Assembly (NCBI RefSeq): GCF_022664455.2
Contig: NZ_JAKRKC020000002.1
Coordinates: 2,108,001-2,172,000 of the forward strand
DNA: 64,000 bases
Reading direction: 5' to 3'
DNA from: Actinomadura luzonensis
GTDB lineage: Bacteria > Actinomycetota > Actinomycetes > Streptosporangiales > Streptosporangiaceae
The notes beneath the pieces were generated by a model, which ran no database searches, was not told the DNA's origin, and was given only the letters and a program-made list of their open reading frames with translations. How positions within the stretch are numbered: the stretch's first letter is position 1; every line of letters starts with the position of its first letter. Below are positions 8,084 to 16,044 of the stretch, piece by piece. The translations under genes were made by a program, and so were the position numbers.

Positions 8084-8938
8084 CTACAGCCCGGCGACGA
8101 CGTCGGCGAGGCGGTCCACCTGGCCCGGGTCGCGTCCGTAGCAGTAGAGCATCACCTCGTCCGCGCCGAGGTCGGCGAAGCGGGCGACGGCCTCCCGGAT
8201 GCCGCCGGGCGTGGTCAGCATCTGGCCGACCAGTTGCTCGGCCCGCCCGGTGAACGCGTAGTACGCGCCCATGGCCGCCCGGGCGTCCGCGACGACGTCC
8301 GCACCGCCGAGCGCCACATTGACCTGCGCGACGATGCGCGGCGCGCCGTCGCGCCCGGCCTCCCGCCAGAAGCGGCGGACGGTGTCGATGAGCGGGCCGG
8401 CCCACGACGGGGCGGCCGCGGCCAGGAACCCGTCACCCCAGCGGGCGATGCGCGCCAGCGCGGCCGGCTGGAAACCGCCGAACAACACCTCGGGGCCGCC
8501 GGGCCGGGCCGGCGCCGGGCCGACGGGCCCCACGCCGTCCCCGTACGGCTCGCCGGACCACACCCGGCGCATGACCGCCATCTGCTCGTCCAGCCGCCGC
8601 CCGCGGGTGCGCAGCTCGACGCCGGTGACCTGGTGGTCGTCCGCGCGCCCGCCGACGCCGAGCCCGAGCACGAACCGCCCGCCGGACATCCGGTCCAGCG
8701 TGGCGGCCTGCTTGGCCAGCAGCACCGGCTCACGCAGCGGCGCGAGCAGCACCTCCGTCTGCACCCGCACCCGCGTGGTGGCCCCGGCGACGGCGGCCAG
8801 CGCGACGAGCGGCTCGGGGTTGCCGTAGACCAGCCGGTCGAGGAGACCGAGCGTGGAGAAGGGCCCGGCATCAGCGCGGCGGGCCCAGTCGAGCAGGGCC
8901 GGGGGGTCGCTGATGGGCAGGCCGATACCGACGTTCAT
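8084..8938 (-). CDS. LLM-class F420/flavin-dependent oxidoreductase
   Basis: 284 residues from ATG 8938, with AGGAGG about eight bases upstream. It is a luciferase-like TIM-barrel oxidoreductase of the actinobacterial F420-dependent type: MNVGIGLPISDPPALLDWAR at the start, the strand RVRVQTEVLLAPLREPVLLA, and LDRMSGGRFVLGLGVGGR, which is the usual coenzyme-binding loop. The substrate is unknown. It stands alone on the minus strand behind a 228-bp non-coding leader with several hairpins. Length is normal for the family. Confidence 0.85.
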   Translation of the reverse strand: MNVGIGLPISDPPALLDWARRADAGPFSTLGLLDRLVYGNPEPLVALAAVAGATTRVRVQTEVLLAPLREPVLLAKQAATLDRMSGGRFVLGLGVGGRADDHQVTGVELRTRGRRLDEQMAVMRRVWSGEPYGDGVGPVGPAPARPGGPEVLFGGFQPAALARIARWGDGFLAAAAPSWAGPLIDTVRRFWREAGRDGAPRIVAQVNVALGGADVVADARAAMGAYYAFTGRAEQLVGQMLTTPGGIREAVARFADLGADEVMLYCYGRDPGQVDRLADVVAGL

Positions 8939-9085
8939 GGAAGGAACCTCCTGAGAAGGGCATGCGAAACCGATGCCGCCCCTCAGGGACCACCGGCCCG
9001 TTCCGGCCGGAGACAGGACTCCCGTTCTGCGGCGCACTTCTGGGAGCTCCCGATCAGAGTCCTCCCACCCTAACGCACCGGACGT
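8939..9085 (-). promoter_or_regulatory. Structured leader of the LLM oxidoreductase gene
   Basis: On the minus strand this stretch can fold into an outer stem AGGACTC/GAGTCCT (9057-9063 with 9015-9021) that encloses the self-complementary GGGAGCTCCC (9042-9051), and then into a second hairpin CCGGCC/GGCCGG (9005-9010 with 8993-8998). It does not match a riboswitch class that I know. It could be a regulatory leader or only GC-rich background. Confidence 0.3.
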
Positions 9086-9131
9086 TCGTGTGGCGTTCCA
9101 GCACCGGTCAGGACGAATACGGCTAATTGGT

Positions 9132-9160
9132 TTGCCGATGCCGGTCCGGGCCGGTAGGAA
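9132..9160 (+). promoter_or_regulatory. Promoter of a probably leaderless GNAT gene
   Basis: TTGCCG (9132-9137) and TAGGAA (9155-9160) are separated by 17 bp. The expected transcription start falls at or next to the GTG at 9167, and no RBS precedes that codon, so translation is probably leaderless. Confidence 0.5.
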
Positions 9161-9166
9161 TCTTGG

Positions 9167-9709
9167 GTGCTGAAAGGTAACAAGGTCGGGCTCAGGGCCC
9201 GGCACGACGAGGACATCCCGATCCTGCGGGCCGAGCTGTACGACGACGTGGTCAACTCCGCGCGGGCCGAGTCCGGCCCGTGGCGGCCGATCACGCCCGG
9301 CGCGAAGGACCCGCGGCTCGTGGTGGACGACACCGAGCAGCGCAGCGTCCCCTTCTCCGTGGTGGAGCTGGACGGCGGCACGCTGGTCGGCACCGCGACG
9401 CTGTGGGGCATCGACATGCACAACCGGTGCGCGCACATCGGGCTGGGGCTGCTGCCGTCCTGCCGCGGCAAGGGCTACGGCACGGACGTGGTCGCGGTGC
9501 TGTGCCACTACGGCTTCGTCGTGCGCGGCCTGCACCGGCTGCAGATCGAGACGCTGGCGGACAACGCCGCGATGCTGCGCTCCGCCGAACGCAACGGCTT
9601 CGTCCGCGAGGGCGTGCTGCGCCGCTCCAGCTGGGTGATGGGGGAGTTCCTGGACGAGGTGCTGCTCGGGCTGCTCGTCGAGGACTGGAAGCCGGTCACG
9701 GCGGGCTAG
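9167..9709 (+). CDS. GNAT-family N-acetyltransferase (RimJ/RimL-like)
   Basis: 180 residues starting at GTG 9167. The fold is GNAT: the acetyl-CoA loop is LLPSCRGKGYGTDVVAVLCH (Q/RxxGxG/A form) near residues 97-115, followed by HRLQIETLADNAAMLRSAERN and GFVREGVLRRS, the hallmark of RimJ/RimL-like enzymes that acetylate protein N-termini or small amines. The acceptor cannot be deduced. It stands alone, with a convergent CGNR gene downstream. Confidence 0.85.
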   Translation: MLKGNKVGLRARHDEDIPILRAELYDDVVNSARAESGPWRPITPGAKDPRLVVDDTEQRSVPFSVVELDGGTLVGTATLWGIDMHNRCAHIGLGLLPSCRGKGYGTDVVAVLCHYGFVVRGLHRLQIETLADNAAMLRSAERNGFVREGVLRRSSWVMGEFLDEVLLGLLVEDWKPVTAG

Positions 9710-9777
9710 AGCCGGCATGGCGCGGCAAGGCGGCCGGCGGTGACGGCCGGCAGGCCCCCGCCGGGGCCCACTTGGGG

Positions 9778-10326
9778 TCAGGCGCGGCGGCGGGCGCGGT
9801 AGGCGGCCACGTGCATGCGGTTGCCGCACGTCCGGCTGTCGCAGTACACCCGCGACCGGTTCCGCGACTCGTCGACGAAGACGCGCGAGCAGTCGGGGGC
9901 GGAGCAGGTGCGGAGGCGTTCGCCCTCGCCCTCGACCAGCAGGTGCGCGAGGGCCACGCCGCAGTCGGCGGCCAGGTGCTCGGCGAGGGAGGAGTCGGCG
10001 GCGAAGTAGTGGACGTGCAGCGGGTGGCCGTCGTGCTCGGTCAGGCGCGGCGTGATGCGGGTCTCGGCGAGCAGGGCGTTCAGCGTGCGCACGGCCGTCG
10101 CCTGGTCGGGGGCGGTGAAGACGCGGTGGAAGGCCTCGCGCACCATGCGGACCTGGCCGAGGTCGCGGGCCGTGAGCTTGCCGACCCCGCTCACCTCGCG
10201 CGACTCGACCAGCGCCTCCAGGTCGGTGAGGCCGGCCAGGCCCTCGTCGCCTCCCGTGGAGGGCGAGGTGTTGACCAGCTCGACAACGGTGGCCAATGCA
10301 TGCACCATGTCATGGCCAAACGGCAT
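9778..10326 (-). CDS. CGNR zinc-finger transcriptional regulator (ABATE domain)
   Basis: 182 residues. The N-terminal part is the alpha-helical ABATE (putative stress-sensing) domain. The C-terminal zinc finger reads CSAPDCSRVFVDESRN, then YCDSRTCGNRMHVAAYR, with the four cysteines and the CGNR signature that name the family. It is probably a DNA-binding regulator. It is divergent from the EamA exporter gene at 10398, whose promoter begins directly beside this gene's start, so it may control that exporter. Confidence 0.88.
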   Translation of the reverse strand: MPFGHDMVHALATVVELVNTSPSTGGDEGLAGLTDLEALVESREVSGVGKLTARDLGQVRMVREAFHRVFTAPDQATAVRTLNALLAETRITPRLTEHDGHPLHVHYFAADSSLAEHLAADCGVALAHLLVEGEGERLRTCSAPDCSRVFVDESRNRSRVYCDSRTCGNRMHVAAYRARRRA

Positions 10327-10327
10327 G

Positions 10328-10357
10328 TTGACTCCTGTCCGCGCCGGGTTCTAGCGT
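10328..10357 (+). promoter_or_regulatory. Sigma-70-type promoter of the EamA gene
   Basis: TTGACT (10328-10333) and TAGCGT (10352-10357) are 18 bp apart, a near-consensus principal-sigma promoter. The predicted start near 10364 lies downstream of the GTG at 10356, which excludes that codon and favours the GTG at 10398. Confidence 0.65.
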
Positions 10358-10397
10358 GGTCGCACTGTATCTCCTACGAGCACGTGCGGGGGTTTCC

Positions 10398-11321
10398 GTG
10401 AGCGCACACCGCCGTATCGTGATCATCGCGATCGCCGGCGCGCTCGTCATCTCCACCTCCGCGCCGCTCGTGCGCCTCTCCGGTGTATCGCCGGCGACGT
10501 CGGCGTTGTTCCGCTGCGTGTACGCCGTCCCGCCCATGCTGGCGCTGGCCTGGCTGGAACGCCGCCGGCTCGGCCCGCTGCCGCGCAGGACGACCCTGCT
10601 CGCCTGGGCGGCCGGCCTGACGTTCGCCTTCGACCTGCTGTTCTGGCACCACGCCATCGCCTACGTCGGCGCCGGTCTCGCCACGGTGCTCGGCAACCTC
10701 CAGGTGTTCCTGGTGGCGTTCGCCGCCTGGGCGGTCTTCGGCGAGCGGCCGTCGGGGCGGCTCATGGTGGCGACGCCGGTGGTGTTCGGCGGCGTGGTGC
10801 TGATCTCCGGGGTGTTCGACAGCGCGGCGTACGGCAGCGACCCGGTCATGGGCGTGCTCGCGGGGGCGGCCACGTCCGTCTCGTACGCGGCGTTCCTGCT
10901 GCTCATGAAGGCCGGCTCGGACCGGGCGGCCGGCCCGCTCGCGCACGCGACCGCCGTCGCCGCCGTGGCGATCGCGGCGCTCAGCCCCCTGTTCGGCGGC
11001 GCGGACCTGGCGCCGGCCTGGCCGGCGCACGGCTGGCTGCTGCTGCTCGCGCTCGGGCCGCAGGTGCTGGGGTGGTCGCTCATCACGTTCTCGCTGCCGC
11101 GCCAGCCGGCCGCGCTGACCGCGTTGCTGCTGCTGGTGCAGCCCCTGACCACGGTGGCGCTGTCGGCGGCGGCGCTCGGCGAGCGGCCCTCGCCGTGGCA
11201 GCTCGCCGGCTGCGCGGTGATCGTGCTGGGGGTCCTGTACGGCTCGCGCCGCGCCCCTCAGCCGGCGCCGGACCCGGACGGCGAGCAGGACGCGCAGGTG
11301 CCGAACACCTCGACGGTGTGA
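10398..11321 (+). CDS. EamA/DMT-family exporter
   Basis: 307 residues from GTG 10398. About ten hydrophobic segments in two EamA repeats fit a drug/metabolite-type exporter of the inner membrane: first repeat VIIAIAGALVISTSAPLVRL to VVFGGVVLISGVF, second from VLAGAATSVSYAAFLLL to LAGCAVIVLGVLYGS. The motif ALTALLLLVQPLTTVALS, then LGERPS, is typical of helices 8-9. The substrate is unknown. Its last 64 bases overlap the convergent zur gene at 11258, and its polar C-terminal tail is encoded there. The divergent CGNR regulator is the likeliest controller. Confidence 0.85.
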   Translation: MSAHRRIVIIAIAGALVISTSAPLVRLSGVSPATSALFRCVYAVPPMLALAWLERRRLGPLPRRTTLLAWAAGLTFAFDLLFWHHAIAYVGAGLATVLGNLQVFLVAFAAWAVFGERPSGRLMVATPVVFGGVVLISGVFDSAAYGSDPVMGVLAGAATSVSYAAFLLLMKAGSDRAAGPLAHATAVAAVAIAALSPLFGGADLAPAWPAHGWLLLLALGPQVLGWSLITFSLPRQPAALTALLLLVQPLTTVALSAAALGERPSPWQLAGCAVIVLGVLYGSRRAPQPAPDPDGEQDAQVPNTSTV

Positions 11322-11650
11322 GTGATCTCGGTGAAGCCGTGCTCGCTGCCCACGGCCTCGGCCCAGCGCTCGACCGCCGGACCGGCGACCTCGACGGTGC
11401 GCCCGCACTTGCGGCACACCAGGTGGTGGTGGTGGACGTCGCTGGCGCAGGCCCGGTAGACGGACTCGCCGTCGTCGGTGCGCAGCACGTCGACCTGACC
11501 GTTGTCGGCCAGCGCCTGGAGCGCCCGGTAGACGGTGGTCAGGCCGATCTTGGCGCCGTGCAGGCGCATCTCCGCGTAGACGTCCTGGGCGCTGCGGAAC
11601 CCTTCGCTCCTGCGCAGGGTGTCGTGCACGGCGTCGCGTCTCGTCGTCAT
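11258..11650 (-). CDS. zur: Zinc uptake regulator Zur (Fur family)
   Basis: 130 residues. The winged helix (GAKIGLTTVYRALQALADNG) and the metal-binding C-terminal half are standard for Fur proteins. HHHHLVCRKCG (residues 73-83, with C79 and C82) and the terminal C119-A-S-C122 form the structural zinc site, and the His run feeds the regulatory site. Genome position settles the subtype: it is the last gene of a zinc ABC-transporter operon and its start ATG overlaps the permease stop (ATGA). With zinc bound it should repress the operon through the Zur box upstream of znuA. Confidence 0.9.
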   Translation of the reverse strand: MTTRRDAVHDTLRRSEGFRSAQDVYAEMRLHGAKIGLTTVYRALQALADNGQVDVLRTDDGESVYRACASDVHHHHLVCRKCGRTVEVAGPAVERWAEAVGSEHGFTEITHTVEVFGTCASCSPSGSGAG

Positions 11651-12519
11651 GTGACCTCCTCGACGCGCATGGTTGGACCCACTCTCGACTCCTCGTCGCT
11701 CCGGCCTCGCCGTACGAATTTACCGACAGCGAGGGCCAGGACGAAGCCGGCGAGAGCGATGAGCACGATCGCGGCGCCCGGCGGCACCTTGACGGAGACG
11801 GTGGAGGCGAGCAGCCCGCCCACCGAGGCGAGCACCCCGAACACCATGGCCGTCGCCATCGTGGCCCGGAAGCCGCGCGTGAGCTGCTGGCTGGTCGCCA
11901 CCGGGATCACCATCAGCGCGCTGACCAGCAGCAGCCCGACCACCCGCATGGCGATGACGACGGTCAGCGCGGCGGTGACCGCGATCAGCAGGCTGAGGAA
12001 GCGGACGGGCAGGCCGCTCGCGCGGGCCATCTCCTCGTCCTGGCAGAGCACGAACAGCTCCCTGCCGAAGATCAGCACGACCGCGATCACGGCGACGGCC
12101 AGCGCGCCGATGACCCAGATGTCGGCCGGCGTGACGCTGGCGATGGCGCCGAACAGGTAGGAGTTGAGCTTGGCGTTGCTGCCGCCGGGCGCGACGGCCA
12201 TGAGCATGACGCCGCCCGCGATGCCGCCGTAGAACAGCAGCGCCAGCGCCACGTCGCCGCTGGTGCGCCCGCGCGCCCGGACCAGCTCGATGGCCACGGC
12301 CCCGACGACGGACACGATCACGGCGGTCAGCACCGGCGCCGTCCCGGTGAGGAAGCCCAGCGCGACGCCGGTCAGCGCCACGTGCCCGATGCCGTCGCCG
12401 AGCAGCGCGAGGCGGCGCTGCACGATGAACGTCCCGACGGCGGGCGCGCACAGCCCCACCAGCAGCGCCGCGACGAGCGCGAGCTGGAAGAGCTGCTCCC
12501 GCAGCAGTTCGAAGATCAT
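11647..12519 (-). CDS. znuB: Zinc ABC transporter, membrane permease
   Basis: 290 residues from ATG 12519. Eight to nine hydrophobic helices form an ABC-3 family permease. GTFIVQRRLALLGDGIGHVA is the conserved early motif, and LPVRFLSLLIAVTAALTVVI, then MRVVGLLLVSALMVIPVAT, is the typical cytoplasmic coupling and helix region. It pairs with the ATPase at 12516 and the binding protein at 13292 to import zinc. Its start overlaps the end of znuC by four bases and its stop overlaps zur, so translation of the four genes is probably coupled. Confidence 0.9.
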   Translation of the reverse strand: MIFELLREQLFQLALVAALLVGLCAPAVGTFIVQRRLALLGDGIGHVALTGVALGFLTGTAPVLTAVIVSVVGAVAIELVRARGRTSGDVALALLFYGGIAGGVMLMAVAPGGSNAKLNSYLFGAIASVTPADIWVIGALAVAVIAVVLIFGRELFVLCQDEEMARASGLPVRFLSLLIAVTAALTVVIAMRVVGLLLVSALMVIPVATSQQLTRGFRATMATAMVFGVLASVGGLLASTVSVKVPPGAAIVLIALAGFVLALAVGKFVRRGRSDEESRVGPTMRVEEVT

Positions 12520-13295
12520 CTCGGTTCCCCCTGCCACCCGGTGAGCGGCCCGGCCACCGGCTCGGCGGCGTGCCGGTGCTGGTGCTCGTGCCCGGGACGC
12601 GCGCACTCGCCCTCGGGACGCGGCGGGCGGCCGTCGTGCGCGACCCGGCCGTCCCTGATGACGACGCCGCGGGTGATGATCGGCTCCAGCGGGCCCAGCT
12701 CGTGCGCGACCAGCACCACCGTCCTGCCGGCGAGCACCAGCTCGGACAGGGTGTCGGCGAGCAGGTGCTGGGTGTCGGCGTCGACGCCGGCGGTGGGCTC
12801 GTCCATCACGTACGTGTCCGGCTCGCCGGCCAGCGCGCGGGCGATGAGCACCCGCTGCTGCTGGCCGCCCGACAGCGACTGGACGGGGTCGCCGGCCCGG
12901 CCGGTCAGCCGGACGGCCTCCAGTGCCGCGGCCACCGCCGCCTTGTCGGCCGGGCTGGTGCGGCGCAGCCGGCGCTGCCGGGCGATGCGGCCCGAGGCGA
13001 CGACCTCGCGCACGGTGGCGGGCACGCCGCCGCCGACCTGGAGGCGCTGCGGCACGTACCCGATGCGCCACCAGTCGCGGAAGCGCGCGGGCGGGCGGCC
13101 GTAGATCAGGGTGGTGCCGCCGGACAGCGGCGTGAGCCCGAGCAGGGCGCGCACCAGCGTGGACTTGCCCGAGCCGTTGGCTCCCAGGAGGGCCACGACC
13201 TCACCCGGGCAGACGGTGAGGTCGATGCCGCGGAGGACCGGCTTGCCGTCGTAGGCGACCCGGCCGCCGGTCATCGCGAAGGCCGTTTCGCTCAT
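12516..13295 (-). CDS. znuC: Zinc ABC transporter, ATP-binding protein
   Basis: 259 residues from ATG 13295, which overlaps the znuA stop as ATGA; an ATG three codons earlier is possible. Walker A is GANGSGKST (residues 38-46), the signature is LSGGQQQRVLIARAL, Walker B is YVMDEPTAGVD, and the switch His lies in VAHELG. The C-terminus is His-rich (HEHQHRHAAEP), as in many zinc or nickel ATPases, and could bind metal. It powers import through ZnuB. Confidence 0.9.
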   Translation of the reverse strand: MSETAFAMTGGRVAYDGKPVLRGIDLTVCPGEVVALLGANGSGKSTLVRALLGLTPLSGGTTLIYGRPPARFRDWWRIGYVPQRLQVGGGVPATVREVVASGRIARQRRLRRTSPADKAAVAAALEAVRLTGRAGDPVQSLSGGQQQRVLIARALAGEPDTYVMDEPTAGVDADTQHLLADTLSELVLAGRTVVLVAHELGPLEPIITRGVVIRDGRVAHDGRPPRPEGECARPGHEHQHRHAAEPVAGPLTGWQGEPR

Positions 13296-14230
13296 GCCGT
13301 ACACCCCAGTGCTGTTTGAAGTGTTTTGAGGTTATCGCGCATGGCGGAGACGTAGTCGCCGGAGGGATTGCTCTCCAGCGGGTCGAGCACCGCGGTCCTC
13401 GCGCCGACCTCGTTCGCCAGCACCTCGGCGACCTTCGGGCTGACCAGGGCCTCGGTGAAGATGGTGGTCACGCGCTCGGCCTTGGCCAGCTTGGCCACCT
13501 CCGACAGGCGGGCGGGGGAGGGCTCGGTCTCGGGGTCGAGCGTGATGCCGACCTGCTTGAGCTTGTAGCGGTCGGCCAGGTAGCCGAACGCCTCGTGCGC
13601 CGTCACCAGCGTCCTCGTCGTGCAGATGCCGAGGCCCTTGCCGAACTCCTGGTCGAGGCCGGTCAGGGTGGCGGCGGTGCGCGCGGCGCGGTCCTTGTAT
13701 CCCTGGGCGTGCGCGGCGTCGGCGGCGGCCAGGCGCTCGCCGAGCTCGGTGGCGACGGTGGCCATGCGGGACGGGTCGAGCCAGAGGTGCGGGTCGTAGC
13801 CGACCTCCTCGTGGCCGTGCTCCTCCTCCTGGCCGTGCTCGCCCTCGCCCTCGTGCTCACCGGCGGGGATGGTGGTGACGGCGGTGGCCGCGTCGAAGCT
13901 CTTGCCCTGGTCGACGGCGTCGTCCACGGCGGGCTGGACACCCTTGACGTAGACGGTCAGCGCGGCGTCCTGGAGGTCGCTGACCTGCTGGAGGCCCAGT
14001 TCGAGGTCGTGCGGCTCGACACCGGGGGCGGTGAGGCCGGTCACGTGGACGTCGGATCCGCCGACCTGCTCGGTCAGCCATTGCAGCGGGTAGAAGGCGG
14101 CGACCACCTCGGGCTTGCCGTCGGCGGCGGGGGCGACCTCGGTGGTGCCGGAGCTGCAGGCTGTGGCGCTGAGCAGGGCGCCCGCGGTCAGCAGACCGAG
14201 CGCACCCAGCCGGGAAAATCCTGACATCAT
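13292..14230 (-). CDS. znuA: Zinc ABC transporter, substrate-binding lipoprotein
   Basis: 312 residues. A lipoprotein signal ends at LLSATAC, so C25 is the lipidated cysteine and the mature protein is anchored on the outer face of the membrane. It is a cluster A-I binding protein: conserved GVEPHDLEL, YDPHLWLDP and VTAHEAFGYLADRY give the zinc-binding His residues. Between them lies a charged His-rich loop (GEHEGEGEHGQEEEHGHEE), the feature that marks zinc-specific ZnuA proteins. It is the first gene of the operon, and its predicted transcription start is almost at the ATG, so the mRNA is probably leaderless. Confidence 0.92.
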   Translation of the reverse strand: MMSGFSRLGALGLLTAGALLSATACSSGTTEVAPAADGKPEVVAAFYPLQWLTEQVGGSDVHVTGLTAPGVEPHDLELGLQQVSDLQDAALTVYVKGVQPAVDDAVDQGKSFDAATAVTTIPAGEHEGEGEHGQEEEHGHEEVGYDPHLWLDPSRMATVATELGERLAAADAAHAQGYKDRAARTAATLTGLDQEFGKGLGICTTRTLVTAHEAFGYLADRYKLKQVGITLDPETEPSPARLSEVAKLAKAERVTTIFTEALVSPKVAEVLANEVGARTAVLDPLESNPSGDYVSAMRDNLKTLQTALGCTA

Positions 14231-14237
14231 GGGAGTC

Positions 14238-14267
14238 AGTATGCGCCAAAATGAAAACGGTTGTCAA
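14238..14267 (-). promoter_or_regulatory. znuA promoter with Zur box
   Basis: On the minus strand TTGACA (14262-14267) and CATACT (14238-14243) are 18 bp apart. The imperfect palindrome TGAAAACGGTTGTCA (14252-14266, pattern TGA-N-AAC-N-GTT-N-TCA) covers the -35 box and spacer and resembles actinobacterial Zur boxes (TGAAAATGATTTTCA type). Zur binding there would block RNA polymerase. Confidence 0.75.
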
Positions 14268-14282
14268 AATCCTGATCAGGGT

Positions 14283-14335
14283 CGGGATGCCGGACGGCTT
14301 GCCGGGGGGCATGCGCGGGGCCGTTCGGCATCCCG
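14283..14335 (-). terminator. Terminator of the formate dehydrogenase operon
   Basis: CGGGATGCCGGACGGC (14283-14298) pairs with GCCGTTCGGCATCCCG (14320-14335) over 16 bp with one G-T wobble and a GC-rich 21-base loop. It starts just past the fdhD stop codon and ends the minus-strand operon before the znuA promoter region. Confidence 0.8.
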
Positions 14336-14339
14336 TTCA

Positions 14340-15209
14340 TCACCCCGGTGAACGCGCGCCGGCGGAGCCAGTGCCGGCGCTGGGAGTGACGTCAGGGGCG
14401 CGCAGGCGGTGCTCGCCGGTGTAGACGTTCATCGAGGTCCCGCGCAGGAACCCGATCAGCGTCAGCCCCTCCTCGGCGGCCAGTTCGGCGGCCAGCGACG
14501 ACGGCGCGGACACGGCGGCCAGCACCGGCACCCCGCCCATCACCGCCTTCTGCACCAGCTCGAACGACGCCCGCCCGGACACCATGAGCACGCACCCGCG
14601 CAGCGGCAGCCGCCCTTCGCGCAGCGCCCAGCCGAGCAGCTTGTCCACGGCGTTGTGCCGGCCCACGTCCTCCCGCACGCACAGCGGCTCGCCCTCGGCG
14701 GTGAACAGCCCGGCGGCGTGCAGGCCGCCGGTCCGGTCGAAGACCCGCTGGGCGGCCCGCAGCCGGTCGGGCAGGCCCGCCACGACGGGCTGCCGCAGCG
14801 TGACGGGGTCGCCGGCGGCGCTCCAGCGGGCCACGGTGCGCACCGCCTCCAGCGACGCCTTGCCGCACACGCCGCAGGAGGAGGTGGTGTAGAAGTTGCG
14901 CGGCTCGGGGCGCGGCACGCCGGGCGCGAGCCGCACGTCGAGCACGTTGTAGGTGTTGCCGCCGTCCGCCGTCGCGCCCGCGCAGTAGCGGATGGCGGCG
15001 AGGTCGCCGGGCGCGCTCACCGCCCCCTCGCTGACCAGGAAGCCGGCGGCGAGGTCGAAGTCGTCGCCCGGCGTGCGCATGGTGACGGTCAGCGGCACCC
15101 CGTCGAGCCGGATCTCCAGCGGCTCCTCGGCGGCCAGCGAGTCGACGGTGCGCAGCCGCGCCGCGTCCTTGACCTTCAGGACGCGGCGCTTGGCCGCGAC
15201 CCTAGACAT
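14340..15209 (-). CDS. fdhD: FdhD, sulfurtransferase for formate dehydrogenase maturation
   Basis: 289 residues. FdhD transfers sulfur from a cysteine desulfurase to the molybdenum cofactor before its insertion into formate dehydrogenase. The family's opening EEPLEIRLDGVPLTVTMRTP, the FDLAAGFLVSEG segment, the redox/transfer pair in SSCGVCGKAS and REDVGRHNAVDK are all present. The ATG overlaps the end of the iron-sulfur subunit gene (stop TAG at 15202-15204), so it is the last gene of the FDH operon, where its function fits exactly. Confidence 0.93.
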   Translation of the reverse strand: MSRVAAKRRVLKVKDAARLRTVDSLAAEEPLEIRLDGVPLTVTMRTPGDDFDLAAGFLVSEGAVSAPGDLAAIRYCAGATADGGNTYNVLDVRLAPGVPRPEPRNFYTTSSCGVCGKASLEAVRTVARWSAAGDPVTLRQPVVAGLPDRLRAAQRVFDRTGGLHAAGLFTAEGEPLCVREDVGRHNAVDKLLGWALREGRLPLRGCVLMVSGRASFELVQKAVMGGVPVLAAVSAPSSLAAELAAEEGLTLIGFLRGTSMNVYTGEHRLRAPDVTPSAGTGSAGARSPG

Positions 15210-16044
15210 AGCCGTACCCGAAGCGGCCCTTCACGCAGAGGTTGCCCTTCGTGACGGGGTTGTCGTGCGGCGACGTCACCTTGACGATCTTGTTGTCCTG
15301 GACGTGCAGCGTGAGGTTGCAGCCCACGCCGCAGTAGCTGCACACCGTCGTGGTCTCGCTCTGCCGCGACTCGTCCCAGGTGCCCTCGGCCCGCATGTCG
15401 AACTCGGTCCTGAACGACAGCGCGCCCGTCGGGCACACCTCGACGCAGTTGCCGCAGTAGACGCAGGCCGAGTCGGTGAGCGGCGCGTCGAACTCGGTGG
15501 AGATCGTCGCGTCGAAGCCCCGGCCCGCGACCGCGATGGCGAAGGTGTTCTGCCACTGGTCGCCGCAGGCGTCCACGCACTTGTAGCACAGGATGCACTT
15601 GCTGTAGTCGCGGACGTAGAGGTCGTTGTCCACCTTGGCGGGCTGGGCGACGGTGGCCGCGTCGGCGCCGAAGCGGGCCGGGTCGGCGCCGTACTCGGCG
15701 GTCCACTCGGCCGCGCGCGGCGTCGTGGACAGATCGACGGACGAGCCGAGCAGCTCCAGCACCACCTTGCGGCTGTGCCGGGCGCGCTCGGTGCCGGTGC
15801 CGACCTTCATGCCCGCCTCGGCCTTGCGCGAGCAGGCGGGGGCGAGGGTGCGGGCGCCCTCGACCTCGACCACGCACACCCGGCAGGCGTTCTTCGGGGT
15901 GAGCGTGTCGCCGTAGCAGAGGGTGGGGACGTCCTTGCCCGCCGCCCGGCAGGCGTCGAGGATCGTGGCGCCCTCCGGCACGCGCACGGTCTCGCCGTCG
16001 ATCTGGACGTCGATGAGCCGCCGGGGCGGCTGGAGCGGGATCAT
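15202..16044 (-). CDS. Formate dehydrogenase iron-sulfur subunit (detached N-terminal part of the alpha chain)
   Basis: 280 residues from ATG 16044. Domains in order: a [2Fe-2S] ferredoxin domain with C43, C54, C57 and C71; a His/Cys-rich segment; two [4Fe-4S] clusters (CILCYKCVDAC and CVYCGNCVEVCP); and finally the Mo-enzyme Fe4S4 domain (CSYCGVGC to GNLCVKGRFGYGYV). In NAD-linked formate dehydrogenases of the FdsA/FdhF type these domains form the first third of one long catalytic chain. Here the chain stops right after GRFGYGYV and the catalytic part is a separate gene at 17862. It carries electrons from the molybdenum site toward the FMN subunit. Overlaps: ATGA with 16041 upstream, and with fdhD downstream. 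Confidence 0.9.
   Translation of the reverse strand: MIPLQPPRRLIDVQIDGETVRVPEGATILDACRAAGKDVPTLCYGDTLTPKNACRVCVVEVEGARTLAPACSRKAEAGMKVGTGTERARHSRKVVLELLGSSVDLSTTPRAAEWTAEYGADPARFGADAATVAQPAKVDNDLYVRDYSKCILCYKCVDACGDQWQNTFAIAVAGRGFDATISTEFDAPLTDSACVYCGNCVEVCPTGALSFRTEFDMRAEGTWDESRQSETTTVCSYCGVGCNLTLHVQDNKIVKVTSPHDNPVTKGNLCVKGRFGYGYV

Noticed and set aside
10356..10397. GTG 10356 as the start of the EamA exporter
   Set aside because: It overlaps the -10 element and lies upstream of the expected transcription start.
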